The notes beneath the pieces are model-generated. The model searched no databases. It worked only from the letters and a program-made list of their open reading frames with translations, and was not told the DNA's origin. A stretch of 64,000 nucleotides of DNA from Hormiphora californensis (taxonomy: Eukaryota; Ctenophora; Tentaculata; Cydippida; Pleurobrachiidae). The position numbers and the translations under genes were made by a program. Below, piece by piece: positions 12,110-42,159 of the stretch. Numbering within the stretch: the first letter of the stretch is position 1; each line of letters starts with the position of its first letter. The DNA is taken from NCBI GenBank assembly GCA_020137815.1, contig CM035352.1:5480159-5544158 (forward strand), in the 5' to 3' direction.

Positions 12110-12440
12110 AGGGACGGAGTGGGGTCTGCGGCCCAGCTTGTCGCTGTAGCAGGCAGCCTTTGGCGCCCAGGTCAAGGGGCGCGGTTGGTGAAACCCCAAC
12201 AAGCTGAGCCCAGCGGAGTTTAGAGGCAGAGCCACTGCGAGTATGGTACAGACTCCAGGGGTTCCAATTCGACTAGGGTGGTCGGAGAATTGGCAAACGT
12301 AGCGCGGGATAAGGCAGCGCTTTTCAAGTCGGAGAAAATCTCAGTTTCGAAAAATGAACGTCGTTTGCGCGGCGATGAAACTGAAATTTCTGGAAAATTT
12401 GGTGGTGACGCGCGCATGAAGACGCGCATTTAAGACGTTA
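12110..12440. other. GC-rich structured stretch, unassigned
   Basis: A GC-rich block in AT-rich surroundings. GGCCCAGCTTGT (12130s) pairs with ACAAGCTGAGCC about 60 bp later, leaving a G/C-rich interior. A GGGGTTCCAATTC string near 12257 resembles a degenerate Pol III box B. It could be a structural RNA gene or a SINE-like repeat. I could not match it to U1-U6, 5S, 7SL, 7SK, RNase P or U3 as I know them. Confidence 0.3.
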
Positions 12441-12572
12441 TTTTACCGCGCGTTACGTTACCAAACGCTTTAATTGCAATTGACCTTGTTATCTGTTGGC
12501 TCTCAGGAGGTGGACCGTGGGTCAGGGAAGAACCCAAGACTCAATGAGGGCTACTGTTGATAATCTTCCGTT

Positions 12573-12650
12573 CAACACGGCAACTGTTACAGGAAATAGA
12601 CAAGATCAAGGGAGAGTGTTCAATCTTGTCAAGTTGCCGTGTTGTTTTTG
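12573..12650 (+). ncRNA. Candidate hairpin RNA followed by T run
   Basis: CAACACGGCAACT (12573-12585) pairs with AGTTGCCGTGTTG (12632-12644). Inside it GACAAGAT (12599-12606) pairs with ATCTTGTC (12623-12630). The two-step hairpin is followed at once by TTTTT, a typical Pol III stop. Whether it is transcribed is unknown; strand is assigned from the T run. Confidence 0.35.
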
Positions 12651-13336
12651 ACAAATTTCAAAAATCGGTGTGTAATGGTAATGAAACGAAATTTGGTAAG
12701 AAGTCCAATTTTATTGTATCAAAAGGGGGCGATTAAAAAGGAAGGAACCACGCTGTGTGTGTGCAATCTAAAAAGACAGGCGGAGATAGAGCTCGAAAAA
12801 AAGGGGGGATGTTCTGTTCTTCCTGCATTATAACTCTCTCTCTCTCTCTCGTGTATTCACAGCCATTATGGGGACCAATCATGCTGAGTGGGGTGGGGGT
12901 CCAAGCAGGGTGGAGGAGGCGGTAAAAAATATAAAACTTGCACACCTATCTCTAGTTCGGGGTGGCAAGATTAGCATGGCTCAGAGCTAGGGGGACCTCT
13001 CCGGTTTTTAGTATTTGATACATGTGTGTGCAATAACACGTTGTCACATACTGCAACAAGTTGAATTTGCTTCGGTATATCAGGGACTAAAAACCAGATA
13101 AAAGAGATACAGGGGCGGTACAATAAATATAGATACTCTCTCTCACACACACATCCCATTCTTCTTCATTATATATATCTCTCTCTCAACAAACACAACT
13201 CTCTCCCTCATTATAACACAGTTCTTAGATTCACATGGTGTATAGATTTCTGAAGTTAGATCAGCCTGATATAGGCACCACGAAGATCGGGTATACATAA
13301 CTCAGCTTGATATACATAACACATATATCTCCCCCC

Positions 13337-30464
<17,128 letters not shown>

Positions 30465-31543
30465 AATAATGATAATGTACTCTTTCTCTAATTCATCTCC
30501 CTAACTCCTGCACCTAGAATGGAAACGTTGTCAATTTGGTGCAGCATGGTGAGTTGTATCCATTTAGGTACACCATAATATCAAGCTAAGGAGTTACCCG
30601 AATTTCAAACTATCAAGGATTTCAAAAATGAAATTAACAACTGTATGAAGCATATGTTAGGGGCAGAAAGTTATACAACAAAACTAAAACATCGGGAGTA
30701 AACAAAGAATTCTTATTATTATTATTACAAGAATTCTTAAGACTTAACTGCTTCCACTCGATCGCGTCCTACCGCCAAAAGTGATGTATAATACGGTAGC
30801 AGGAAAAGTCACATACTCATGAGAGGTATATTGTGTAGCCTTAAATGAACCTAACCCTAACACGTAACCTCTAAGTAACCCGATATCGATCCCAACTTTT
30901 CCTTTGCCTTGTGCCTTTGCCCCTCTAAGAGAAATCCTTCACTTTCATGGTTCAAAAAGTGCATTACTTTGACTGAGCCCAAAATAATGTTAGAGGCAGC
31001 ATTTAAATATGTTTATTTACACCACAAAACCAGCTGGGGGATTTTTTGTCGACGTTGAATCGTTTTAAGAGCCCCGAAAAGGCATTTAAATAAATCAAAT
31101 ATTCTCCGAAGGGCTTGGTAAATAAGATATGACGATTGAGACTACAGCCAAGGAAGAAAGAGAGCAAACTTCGTCCTTTTTTTACAAAGCGGACAACCTT
31201 CTGGACCAGAGAAAGTTTTCGAAACGTCGCAACGTTTACAAAAAATCTGAGCTCGCGATCCGACGCGACAGGTCCGGTTGTGTCACGCGCGTCGCTCTGT
31301 TTATGTGCGCGGCGCTAATTATTGATTTGCGCGTTCCAAGAAATGCTGCGCGCAGGATATATTTTTAAATTTTTCCTCGATACGATTTTTTTTCGCATTT
31401 TCACTTTTGTCTTTTGATTTTGTTTCTCTTGTCTTCCGTCCCCGGTCCTCTACGGCCAGCCTAGCTTTTTTCTGAAATGAACAGTTTGGAAAAATACTAC
31501 TTAGCTTATAAACGTCTAATTAAACTAGACTCAATATTTTCAG
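30465..31543. promoter_or_regulatory. Divergent ARID1 / EXOSC4 intergenic region
   Basis: About 1.08 kb separates the ARID1 start (minus) from the EXOSC4 start (plus), so both promoters presumably lie here. An AG ending a T-rich run directly abuts the EXOSC4 ATG, and TCTAGGTGCAGGAGTTAG upstream of the ARID1 ATG looks like an acceptor, so each gene may have a 5' UTR exon. I see no clear TATA box and no supported coding gene. Confidence 0.5.
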
Positions 31544-32287
31544 ATGGCTTCAGAAATCCTCTCAGCTGAGGGCCTCCGATGTGACGGTAGGCGTCCTCAA
31601 GAGATGCGCAAACTGAAGTGTGAACTTGGTATTTCTGAAGGTGCGGATGGTTCAGCATTGGTAGAACAGGGATACACAAAAGTTTTGGTCAGTGTGTTCG
31701 GTCCCCATGAGTGTGCAAATCGGAATACCCGGAACCACGAAAGAGCTATAATTTCCTGTTCTTACAACTTAGCTTCATTCGGCTCTGCTATTCGAAAGAA
31801 GAAGATGAATTCCGATAAAAAATCAACTGAGGTTGGAGTAATGATTCAAAATACCTTTGAGGCGGCTGTGATGCTAGAAAAGTTTCCCAAATCCCAGATT
31901 GATATTTACGTTCAAGTGTTACAAGGGGACGGAGGGGAGAGGTGTGTCGCTATCAATGCAACTACTTTAGCGCTGATTAATGCTGGTATTCCAATGAAAG
32001 ATTATGTGTGTGCATGTGCGGCTACTGTATACCAGGATAGCGTGTTGTTAGACATCAACAACCTAGAGGAATCATCACGTGGCCCTCTTTTCATGCTCGC
32101 TGTCATGCCCCGGACAGAGTCTATAGTGCAACTACAACTTGATCATCGTCTTCACAATGATCATTTGGATAAGGTGGTTAAGGAAACGATACAAGGTTGC
32201 CGAGATATCCAGGTCTTACTTGATCGACAGGTTAAGGAATGGACTGTTGAAGCAGCTGCTGCATACGATATAAAACCGAGAGTATGA
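31544..32287 (+). CDS. exosc4: EXOSC4 / RRP41, exosome core subunit
   Basis: An intronless gene of 247 residues (human 245) of the RNase PH fold. RRP41 is one of six PH-like subunits of the nine-membered ring of the RNA exosome, acting in nuclear and cytoplasmic 3' RNA processing and decay; in animals the ring is catalytically inert. Signatures: LRCDGRRPQEMR at the N-terminus, GSALVEQGYTKVLVSVFGP, QIDIYVQVLQGDGGERCVAI, and ALINAGIPMKDYVCACAATV. The start at 31544 immediately follows TTTTCAG, so a spliced 5' UTR leader is likely. An AATAAA lies at 32345. DPM1 starts less than 200 bp downstream on the same strand. Confidence 0.96.
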   Translation: MASEILSAEGLRCDGRRPQEMRKLKCELGISEGADGSALVEQGYTKVLVSVFGPHECANRNTRNHERAIISCSYNLASFGSAIRKKKMNSDKKSTEVGVMIQNTFEAAVMLEKFPKSQIDIYVQVLQGDGGERCVAINATTLALINAGIPMKDYVCACAATVYQDSVLLDINNLEESSRGPLFMLAVMPRTESIVQLQLDHRLHNDHLDKVVKETIQGCRDIQVLLDRQVKEWTVEAAAAYDIKPRV

Positions 32288-32344
32288 TAGTGAGGGAGTT
32301 GGTTTTTAAATGTTTTAGCAATACCATATTTTATATTTATTAGA

Positions 32345-32350
32345 AATAAA
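32345..32350 (+). promoter_or_regulatory. Polyadenylation signal of EXOSC4
   Basis: AATAAA about 58 bp past the EXOSC4 stop, in an AT-rich stretch, before the DPM1 start. Confidence 0.65.
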
Positions 32351-32353
32351 TAA

Positions 32354-33199
<846 letters not shown>

Positions 33200-33445
33200 T
33201 ATAGTACGTTTTAACCATTGAATATTGACTGTGTTTTAGACTGTACGTTTGTGAGTGTGCATGTTGTATAGTTTTTGGTTTCAGAAGCGTAATTCATCAT
33301 ATTGAGAGTAGAAAATGTGTGCTGTGTAATATATATTTTTTTGAGGGATAAACAACATCAGCAATTTGAGATTAAATTTCCTTTTAAAATTGCCCAACCG
33401 CCTATATTTCCTCTTAAGTCCTAACCCCATCCACCATTTTGTAGG

Positions 33446-34506
33446 ATGCAGTCGGTAGCACGAGCACTGCTTCGCTCCCGGATTTCTCTTTGTAGCAGCT
33501 CCTCCAGTCGACTCCTTTCTTCGGAGGCTAATGCAGATGTGGGTCTTAGGAGTAAATTCCAAAAATTCATACACGGAGACAATTGGCCCTCAGAACAACA
33601 AGCCTCTACAGAGGTATTTCACACCTGCTGCTGTGTCGATAAACAACCCTCAAAATAGTGTCCTCATTATTTTTTGGTTTTGTTTCAAGATAGCTGCAGG
33701 TGTGGGTGACTCACCAGTTACCCCTTTTCCCCATCTCAGGTGCCGGAGGAAGGGGCTCCAATTGACCCTGCTGTACTAAAGGAGAAAGATGCGGAGATTG
33801 CCGCCTTACAGGAGAAACTGGCTGCTGAGAGCAAGTTGTTGACTGAGATGAAGGATAGGTATTTGAGGTCTCTGGCTGACGGAGAGAATGTGAGGAACAG
33901 AGCAAAGAGAGAGTTGGAAGATAGCAAAGTATTCTCTATCCAATCATTTGCCAAGGTAACATTGCAAAATATAACCTGCTATCAAATCAGGGAGGTTACT
34001 TTTGTGGTGAGCATACCGATCTAGCCGCTAGTATCTTTAATTTACATCTACCTGTACCTGTTATTTCTCTTTCAGGATTTGTTACCCGTATCGGATGTGT
34101 TGGAGAAGGCTCTTGAAAGTGTAAAGGAAGAGGACAGACAGGGAAACGCAACACTATCTAATCTACATGAGGGTGTTTCACTCACTTACAATCAACTTCA
34201 CCAGGTAACTGGATTGTTACCGTGGTTACTGGTTATCGTGGTCACCATAGTTACGAAAAATACAGTACATACCTTGACATAACTTTCTTTACACAACACA
34301 TATCATTACAGGTGTTCAAGCGGCACAACCTGATCAAGATAGAACCAATGGATGAGGAGTTTGATCCCACTTACCACGAGGCGATGTTCCAAGTTCCCGA
34401 TCCCGAGAAGACCCCTGGGACCATCTTCACCGTGATACAATCTGGGTACATTCTTCAGTCCAGATCGATACGGCCCGCTAAAGTGGGTGTTGTCAAGGAA
34501 ACTTAG
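33446..34506 (+). CDS. grpel: Mitochondrial GrpE-like nucleotide exchange factor
   Basis: Four exons (33446-33613, 33740-33955, 34076-34204, 34312-34506), all phase 0, give 235 residues; human GRPEL1 has 217. The protein releases ADP from mitochondrial HSP70, supporting matrix import and folding. The N-terminus (MQSVARALLRSRISL) is Arg/Ser-rich and lacks acids, as expected for a matrix-targeting peptide. A long coiled helix follows (KEKDAEIAALQEKLAAE), then RYLRSLADGENVRNRAKRE and AKDLLPVSDVLEKAL. The C-terminal beta-wing holds FDPTYHEAMF, PGTIFTVIQSGY and the end motif RPAKVGVVKE. A single GRPEL gene is seen here; whether it matches GRPEL1 or GRPEL2 is open. Confidence 0.95.
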
Positions 34507-34850
34507 TTATTGTTGCCATAGGAACAATGAGAGATACTGGATATCATTGGGTTTTTTACTAAGTTATACATCAAGTTGGTAAAGCTGATTTGGGAAGGAG
34601 AGAGAGGCTGGTGTGTGCTCTGATCTGATAACTTATTTTCTGTGTGAGATTTTTATACGTTACCAACACAATAAGTTGCAGTCCCTTTCTGTTCTTGTGT
34701 GACCCAAGATATGTTTTTATACACCAAACTATCTGGTTTTTCTAAAAAGTTATAAAGCTCTCTAGTAGTACAGCTGTTATAGTAGTACAGCTGTTATACA
34801 ATATACAATTCTTAGTACAGCTGTTTTACACAACTCTGTCCCAGGTGGTC

Positions 34851-36299
34851 ATGTTCAAGTTCAGTTGTGATCCCACGGTGGAGGTACTTCGATCCAGTCA
34901 GAAAGAGATGGCACAACGGCTGAAATGGGAAGCCGTGGCAGACACCCCGGAACCTACTGCTAGCCCTTATTGGAGAGATGGGAGAGCTGCTAGAGGACGC
35001 ATTGGAGAATGAGACGTGTACCCCACCTAACGATGGTCATGAGTTGTTGGATAAATCACGTGTACCACGGGGTAAAGGAACTAAGAAGGGACATGAGAAA
35101 ACACAAGATGCTGATGAGTTACCACCTGATTTTGGTAAAATACTCAACGAGCTGGATGATGTGTTGAGTTATCTAATCAGTCTAGCTCAGGAGTGTCACG
35201 TGGATCTTGGAGCACTAGACTTGCCTAGAGATGATAAACTAGACCAACCATGTTTCACCAAAACGTCATGGGACGAATTGGAAGTCACTGCTTTCTTCTA
35301 CGCTATCCCTCCTTTACCATCTGATCAATCCAATCTACTCCGGGAATGTCTATCCTTGTGTTCTATAGCTTCCAACATTAGTTCCATAATGTGGCCCATG
35401 ACTCTAGATGTTGGTATGGGGAATGTTACAAAGGAGATACAACATCAGACAGATCGGGCTGTAAAGGACCTATTCTGTCATCTCATTGTCCTCTCCTCTC
35501 GTTACGAGTATGATCTTCCCATTCGATTGCGGGTGAAACACGCTAAAACAGCCCTAAAATATGGCGGAAAAGACGGGCTGGCCGGAAAAACTACCAGAGA
35601 AACAGCTGCAGAATCAAAATATGCAGACACTCCGAATTTCTCACTTCCAGCTTCTGAAGAGACAGCTCAGGACTATGAGCTTAGTACCCCTATCAAGATT
35701 AGATAGTGTTGAGAGAGCACTGGGACAGCTCATTCTCTCACTAGGAAACATGGCAGAGTCGGTACAAGTGGTGCACTGATGGCACTGAGATCAACTGGAG
35801 TGATGAGAGACAGGCTCAACTAGCTCACCAGATATCCCTGACCATACGGTATACTTGTGGAATCGCTCAGAAACTTGAAGTGGATTTGGGGGAAGCCATG
35901 TCTTGCGATAAGAGGTTAGCGAGAATAGTCTCTGATAATGAAAACACAGACTCTGGTGAGACAGGGACGAACAAGGCACACTCAGATAAGGCTGATGAAA
36001 CGAAGGAGAATGGTTCTCCCAAACAGTGTAGGACAATTCGAGATGTTGAGTTGATTTTCAAGAAGTTTGTAGGAACTGGGGATAAGTTTAGTTCTCCCCG
36101 AAATGTTATACTCAAGTTGTTCTCGTGTACGGGGGATATTATCAAGACAGATCAAAAGGGACGGTCTAATGTGAAGAAAGAACTGGACTTGGAGAGGTTA
36201 GGGGACCATTTAGTAGGCTGTCTGAGTTTCTCTACCCATTTAGCGAACATTTGTGGGATTGATATTGCTAAGGCCTTACACCATTATAATCCTAAATAG
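34851..36299 (+). CDS. DCTPP1-like protein with four tandem MazG-type units
   Basis: With three single-base breaks allowed for (C-run at 34945-34948, somewhere in 35550-35610, and near 35768), the locus reads as about 482 residues. Family: all-alpha NTP pyrophosphatases; DCTPP1 hydrolyses dCTP and modified dCTPs to the monophosphate, keeping the nucleotide pool clean. Unit 1 (about 1-125) has FSCDPTVEVL, PRNLLLALIGEMGELLE and LNELDDVLSYLISLA, so the acidic metal-binding residues are present. Unit 2 (about 150-235) keeps the fold pattern (SNLLRECLSL, DRAVKDLFCHLIVLSS) but lost most acids. Unit 3 (about 255-350) keeps LGNMAESVQWCTDG, very like DCTPP1 FQWKTDG. Unit 4 (about 390-482) has SPRNVILKLFSCTGDI and LERLGDHLVGCL. 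Human DCTPP1 is one unit and works as a homotetramer. A TTTGTCCCAG-like acceptor just upstream may indicate a 5' UTR intron. Pseudogene status cannot be excluded. Confidence 0.75.
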
Positions 36300-36530
36300 T
36301 TGGGTTGTTTTTACACAGTTGTTTCTACAGTATTTTAATATTTTAATATTCTAATTACATTTGTCATTTTATTACTAAGTTTATTTACAATTGCAACGTT
36401 CAGTAGACAGTTATTCATCATTTAATCTGAGACAAGTTATTAACACGTCCCCTCTTTCTCCAGATATAGGAACACATGACAATGTAAACACACTGATCAC
36501 GCTCATACCGGCCTCTTGGGAACTAGCGCC

Positions 36531-37112
36531 ATGTACAAGTTCGGGACCTCACTTGATCAAACAAACATGTGTGTTCTGGGAGAGTCAGTCTCTCTTTTGC
36601 TTTCGTTAACCTACGTCCAGTGATACCAGGCCATGTCCTAATCTCCCCCAAACGAGTTGAGCCATCATTTACCCAACTTCAACCAGATGAAGCGTCAGAT
36701 TTATTCCAAGGTGGGTTTCATTCAATTAATTGTCAAAACTAATTAGGTAACCTTGTACCCATTTTTGGCGTTTCCCCAAATAATATCCCCCAGAAATTCC
36801 CTTACTTGTCTTCTAAACAGTTGTTCACCTCCCTCTCCCATGATACAGGTGCCAGGGTGCTTGGTGAGATCCTAAAACATCACCACAGCACCGACAGCAT
36901 GACAGTTGTGATCCAGGATGGGCCTCTAGCAGGACAGAGTGTGCCACATGTTCACCTGCATCTGTTACCCCGGCAACCAGGGGATTTTCCTAATAACTGA
37001 TGATATTTATGGAGAGATTGAGAGGGTTGATAAGAGAAGGGGTCGTGATAGGACGCTGGGAGAGATGGAGAGAGAGGCGGGGATATTGAAGGAATTAGTT
37101 AAGGATAGGTGA
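36531..37112 (+). CDS. fhit: FHIT, diadenosine polyphosphate hydrolase
   Basis: Two exons (36531-36710, 36849-37112) encode a HIT-family protein of about 146 residues; human FHIT has 147. FHIT cleaves Ap3A to AMP and ADP. Signatures: RPVIPGHVLISPKRVEP, PDEASDLFQ, IQDGPLAGQSVPHVHLHLLP with the His triad, then PGDF and a DDIYGEIE segment. The frame is broken three times by one extra base each: in GGG at 36543-36545, in TTTT at 36595-36598, and a T at about 36998 that creates a premature TGA. Removing one base at each restores the family pattern along its length. The splice acceptor GATACAG|GTGCC is chosen because it keeps family spacing exactly. Either assembly error or a decayed copy. Confidence 0.85.
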
Positions 37113-37470
37113 AGTTACTAATCTTATTAGGCAAAATGAAGTTTTGTATGTTAATTATTGTTAATATGTGTAGCCAGATTAAGTTATTATGTATTCTTAT
37201 ACATCAGTTTTTGGGCAAGTTATGATTGCGTACTTGATAATCTGATATGGACTGTTATTAGTATGTTTCAAATATGCCAGATATTTTGAAGACTGCTGAC
37301 CATTTTAAACACAGCCGGAAATGGACACTAACAGGTAATAGATCCCCAGTCCCCTATTTATTAATGGGGCTATCATAGAAAACTAGAACTCACAAAGCAA
37401 TCTTCTCAACTTTTATTATAGAACCCATCCTTTGTTGCTTCCGTAATGACTCCTCCCTCTCCATCTACAG

Positions 37471-40400
37471 GGCGATGGGGAGAAGAGTGTATGGCTTGTC
37501 TTACAATCATTCTGGACACACCCTCTACCCCTGTTTCAAGAAAGAAAGCCCTACTAGGAGAACTACTATACCTTCTCAAGTATGGTTAATTGCATAATTA
37601 CATAATTTACTAGAATTGATTACATAATTAACTAGAAACTCTGATAGCACGCTAAATATATGTTGACCCAACATTATTTGATGTTGTAATTTCAGGGGAT
37701 CTAAACAAATGAAACATATGCTGGGACTAGATGATGGGTTGTCATTTGGAAAGAGCCTTATAAGAGCTCTTATCACTGCCATAGCTACCGTGCAGGACGA
37801 ACAGGGTAAATAATTAACAACAAATTAGTTAATGAACTATTGTGCAATGTGGCCAGATCATCTCTTCACAACACCGCTCAATTAGCAACAAAATTCTTAA
37901 TTCAGCCTCTCTCACACGGTCTCAAAAAGGTATGAACACTGAACAGCTGATCATTTATTCATAAATCATTTCCCAGGCATTGAGTGTGTGAAAGTTCTCA
38001 CTTCAATCACACCTTTGGCTCTCTCTTATTGTGCGGTGGGCGAGGCGTGTAAGAAGTTTTATGAAAACTCAAACCATCATAAGCCTGCCCTACTACTTAC
38101 TCAACTACTCCACTCACTTATCACGTCCAGGTAACCATGACAATTGAGCTGGTAACCATAGTAACCACTTGATGAACATCTAGTAACCGACTCGGTAACC
38201 ATAGTAACCACTTGGTAATAATCACCTGCTCACCAGTGAAAACATGACCTTATAGTTCCCTGGAATTGTACAATATCCCCCTTAGTTTGCCACTACGAAC
38301 TGAGTTGGTAAAAAGCAAGTTTATTGACAACCTCTGTGATGCCCTCCGACCCTCTAAGGAGCCTCTACAGAACGTGATTCTGTCATTTCTCTACCAACTT
38401 CACGCCATTGCTCCGCTTCCTTCGTAAGTATGGGTTACACCGATTGATTCTTTGGGCCCCCGAACATTCTCCAAATCCTTTCGATCAATCTCTGCAAACC
38501 TTCTATCTCCTACCCAGCCTGCTATGATAATCCATTATCTCCCTCCCCTTCAGATTGGTATCAGATTTGCGGCTCCTAAAACTTCTCTACAACACTACAG
38601 CCCTCCTCTCCTCTCCCGTCACCGTGTCTAGTGCCATGGCCCTTATTGCTGCGGTTATGGTGGACCCTGCCTTTCCTATGAAACACCGACAAAACGTACT
38701 GAACCAAGGTAAGGTTTATATTGAGAGAGAATTGAGAAACGTACCAAACCAAGGTAGTATATGAGAGAGATTTGAGGAACGGACAGAGAGAATTTCAACA
38801 CTCAACTGACAACTCCAAGCCAAACCATGACACTCAACTCCATGAAACTCACGCAGGTCAGCTTATGCCGGGTATAAAGCATGCTCTAGCACACACCAAG
38901 TCAAGTGAAACCATAGCAACCACAATGCAACTCCTCCGATCACTAAATGCTCCACATCTCCTTACACAGGTAACACCTTCTAAACAAGTGCAATGGTAAT
39001 GGCACCTTCTGGTGGTGCTATTGCAATGCTTGGGGTGTCACGTCTATTTCATCACCTCAATAAAACACACCTCAATTAAAAACACCGGTGTCGGCAGTCA
39101 ATCATGAGATATGTTTCCCTCTCTGTTGTTTGTTTAATTTTACATTCTCACTCTCAGTACAATCTCCACGACTACATATTGGAGTGTCTGTCGAGTGAAG
39201 AGGAGGGAATCTGTGTGGCAGCTCTGGAGATGTGCCTCGCCTCCTCAAAACACCACAACACCTCCACAGCCATGTACATCTCAGAATCTCTGACAGCCCT
39301 CATTGATCGGGTAGGTGGGAGTGAGGGACCGGCTCATGCTGAGGGTACAGGATATTTGTATGATAGGGACCTGATTTCAAAAGAAAATGATCTAATACCA
39401 CTGCGGCGTGTGATATAATAATCCTCCAATGCCCCCTTCATAGGAAAAGAAACGAAGAAGGGAAAGAATCCTAGAGAAGTGTTTTGATTATCTGCTCCAT
39501 CTCACTGAGATACGAACCCCAGAGAACTTTCCAGATACTCTGTCTGGGCTGGTGGTGTGGGGTGGGGAGACACTTGTCTCTCAAGTCTGTCTCCTGGTCT
39601 CACGACATACCACTATTACATTTAGTAACATACAGGTACTATTCAACTAGAAGTTAATTAACATACAGGTGCTAATTATCTTTTAATTAATTAACTAGCT
39701 ACCTGTTCTTTTTGTTATGTAACACAGTTATCTTCCAGGCGATGCAACTGACTAAACATCTGATTCTGTGGATGTCAGATAACCTGTCCCAACGAACCCG
39801 ACCAGTAGCTGGGGACCAAGAGATGCTGTTGGGGGTTTATCTGGCGTGTTTAAACAGACTTCTAGGGATCATCTTAGAAGATGGTGACCAGCAGAGTACT
39901 GGGGGTGATGTTCTAAAGGTAATTACAGACGTGTGTGTTACCTGATATATGTGATCAATACCACGCCGTACACGTGTTTATTGTTCGTCTCAGCAAGTGC
40001 CAAACAATGATCCCACTATGCAGCAAGTGCCAAACAATGATCCCACTATGCAGCAAGTGCCAAACAATGATCCACTATGCAGCAAGTGCCAAACAATGAT
40101 CCACTATGCAGCAAGTGCCTAACAATGATCTCACTATGCAGCTAGTGCCTAACATGAATCCCACTATGCAGCAAGTGTCTAACCCTCTACCTGCAGGATG
40201 TGTTATGTGTGGTAGAGATGCACTGTATACAACCAGTCTTTACACTAGAATGTACTGACTTGAACCCCAGTGTATTTGGGCATCTATTCTCCCTTATAAC
40301 ACGAGTATTTGAGAAGACAAAGAAATGTAATAGTGACCTAGCAAAGCGATTTGTGACTAAAATTCGAGGTAAGATTAACTCTAAATTCCATCTTCATTCC

Positions 40401-42159
40401 CACCTACGTGCTTCTCTTTCTACCACTTTCTCATTCTATATATCCCCACTCAGGTTTAGCATTAGAGGTATTTTCCTACATCTGCCTCCATTGTGGGGAG
40501 CAACACTCAGCCACAGTAGACACCCTAAACACCTTCCTATCTACCGTCCTATCCATCTCTCCTATCTCCCTCAGAATAATCTCTGCTGGTCTACCCCTTA
40601 TCCAGTCTTTATCTGGGGACCTGGATAGCACACTAAGAGATGTGGTACGGGCCGCTGAGAGACCATCATACCACGTGGAGCTAATAGAGACACCTCGATT
40701 CAGTGCTTGTTACGCTCTCCTAGCATTGGTTGCCAGTACTCAGACAAACGCGGGTCACTGAAAGTGGGCCAGAGGGTAGTGTTTTACAACTGGTAAACCT
40801 ATACGGTACCCACCGAACCTTGCCTGCATCCTTCTAGATCTGGCAATAAAAATTATCTCGCACGGACCTCCTCTTGCTACCTCTATACAGGGTCTAGTTC
40901 TGGCTCTAGAGACCCACCATCACCTGCTAGATCTGCCTAACTACTCCACCACCATGTTAACCTTCCTGCTTAGCAGTGAGACACCAGGGATACCTGACCC
41001 TCTACAACATAGATGTTGTGCAGTTCTAGCTGATAGGGTCCAGGGGGAGACAGAGGAGTTAGAGGGAGGGGTTAGAGTTAAACTGCTGAAGAGTCTGATA
41101 GATCAACATCAGATCACTCATCATCTCCCTGCTGTAGAGAGATTGGTTAGAGGGTGCACTGATAGCAAGATGATAACAGCCCTGGTATCTGAACTAACAA
41201 CTAACTTAGCAGCAAGAGGAGGAGGGGGAGGGGGCGATGTGGGGAAATTTACCTCGTCACTCCGGATACTAACCACCATCGCTACCTTCCACAATATCCC
41301 TATCAGTGTTAGGACAGTTGTATCAGTTATTCAGTGTGTACTGTGCGGTTCAGGGGATGTCTCTGTCTCTCTATCCTACCTTTACACGCTCTATACTACA
41401 AACCCTTCCAAGATGTCGGAGATCTTCACAGGAAGGTTTGATCTAGTGGCGTGTTTGAGTGCCATGGTTAAACCAGATTGTGTACATTTGAACGCTGCGT
41501 TGGTGCTCCTAACTACCCACTTGACACACAATCCTGAGTGTGAGGGGGTATCTCTAGATGTGGAGGGGTTGGTGGAGGTATTAGAACGCCGCTCTAATCC
41601 GCTAACCCAGACCCTCCTTTGGAGGCTAGCAGGCTCTCTTCCTAAGATATCTCTGGGTTATCTCCCCCTGAAATCTCTCCCAAACTGTAACCACAATACA
41701 AGTTTATCAATTGGGGTCTATCTAACCACATCCTGTCCTGACCTTATCTCCAGCCCCTGGGTCCGACTATCGATTGAAATGTCGTTACTTCTCGACCACA
41801 TACCAAGTGGGATCCTGTGGATATTGGCTGATCTCGACCTGCCCCTACTTGCCCGATTAGTCGAACCAAGGATAGCACACCTGTTGGGGGTTTTGGAGGG
41901 GAGGGGCATCACAGGGTGTCTAGTGTGCCAGAAACTCCTTACACGACTATATGAGGTCTTTCCCAAGGAGGTGGGAGGTGTTATTGAGAGATGGGTGTCA
42001 GAAGAGAAGGTGTCACCACCACCACCCACAATATGGGTGACAGTTGAAGGGGTGACAGTACACAGGTCAACATTAACAGGCATACCAGAGACAATTCTAG
42101 TTGAAATTAAACACAACTTCCAATCAATTGTAACACTAGTTCAAAGTTTCACTAATTAA
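37471..42159 (+). CDS. Large helical-repeat protein, possibly MEI1-like
   Basis: Exons at 37471-37579, 37696-37805, 37977-38130, 38286-38423, 38554-38708, 38857-38969, 39158-39310, 39444-39635, 39739-39918, 40197-40368 and from 40454 join in frame; the last runs to the stop at 42159 if two one-base breaks (about 40758 and 40808) are accepted. About 1060 residues, almost all alpha-helical and Leu-rich (for example SRKKALLGELLYLLK, ALEMCLASSKHHNTS), without membrane spans or zinc motifs, consistent with an ARM/HEAT solenoid. The opening (WGEECMACLTIILDTPSTPV) recalls meiosis inhibitor protein 1 as I remember it, but FOCAD-type or other solenoids are possible and I do not claim orthology. The start codon is not resolved; the first listed exon begins in phase 1, so an upstream exon is expected between FHIT and 37471. 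Confidence 0.7.
39991..40190. repeat. 30-bp intronic tandem repeat
   Basis: Six to seven copies of a 29-30 bp unit (CAGCAAGTGCCAAACAATGA then TCCCACTATG) lie in the intron before the exon starting at 40197. Each unit contains an ACTATGCAG acceptor-like string, and the array ends about 10 bp from the real CCTGCAG acceptor. Confidence 0.9.

Noticed and set aside
31129-31368. 79-residue open frame upstream of EXOSC4
   Set aside because: No recognisable domain; lies in the presumed promoter/leader region, and an overlapping second frame is equally open.
36531-36609. Separate small gene in the FHIT first exon
   Set aside because: The alternative frame is explained by the two one-base breaks; each segment matches consecutive parts of FHIT.
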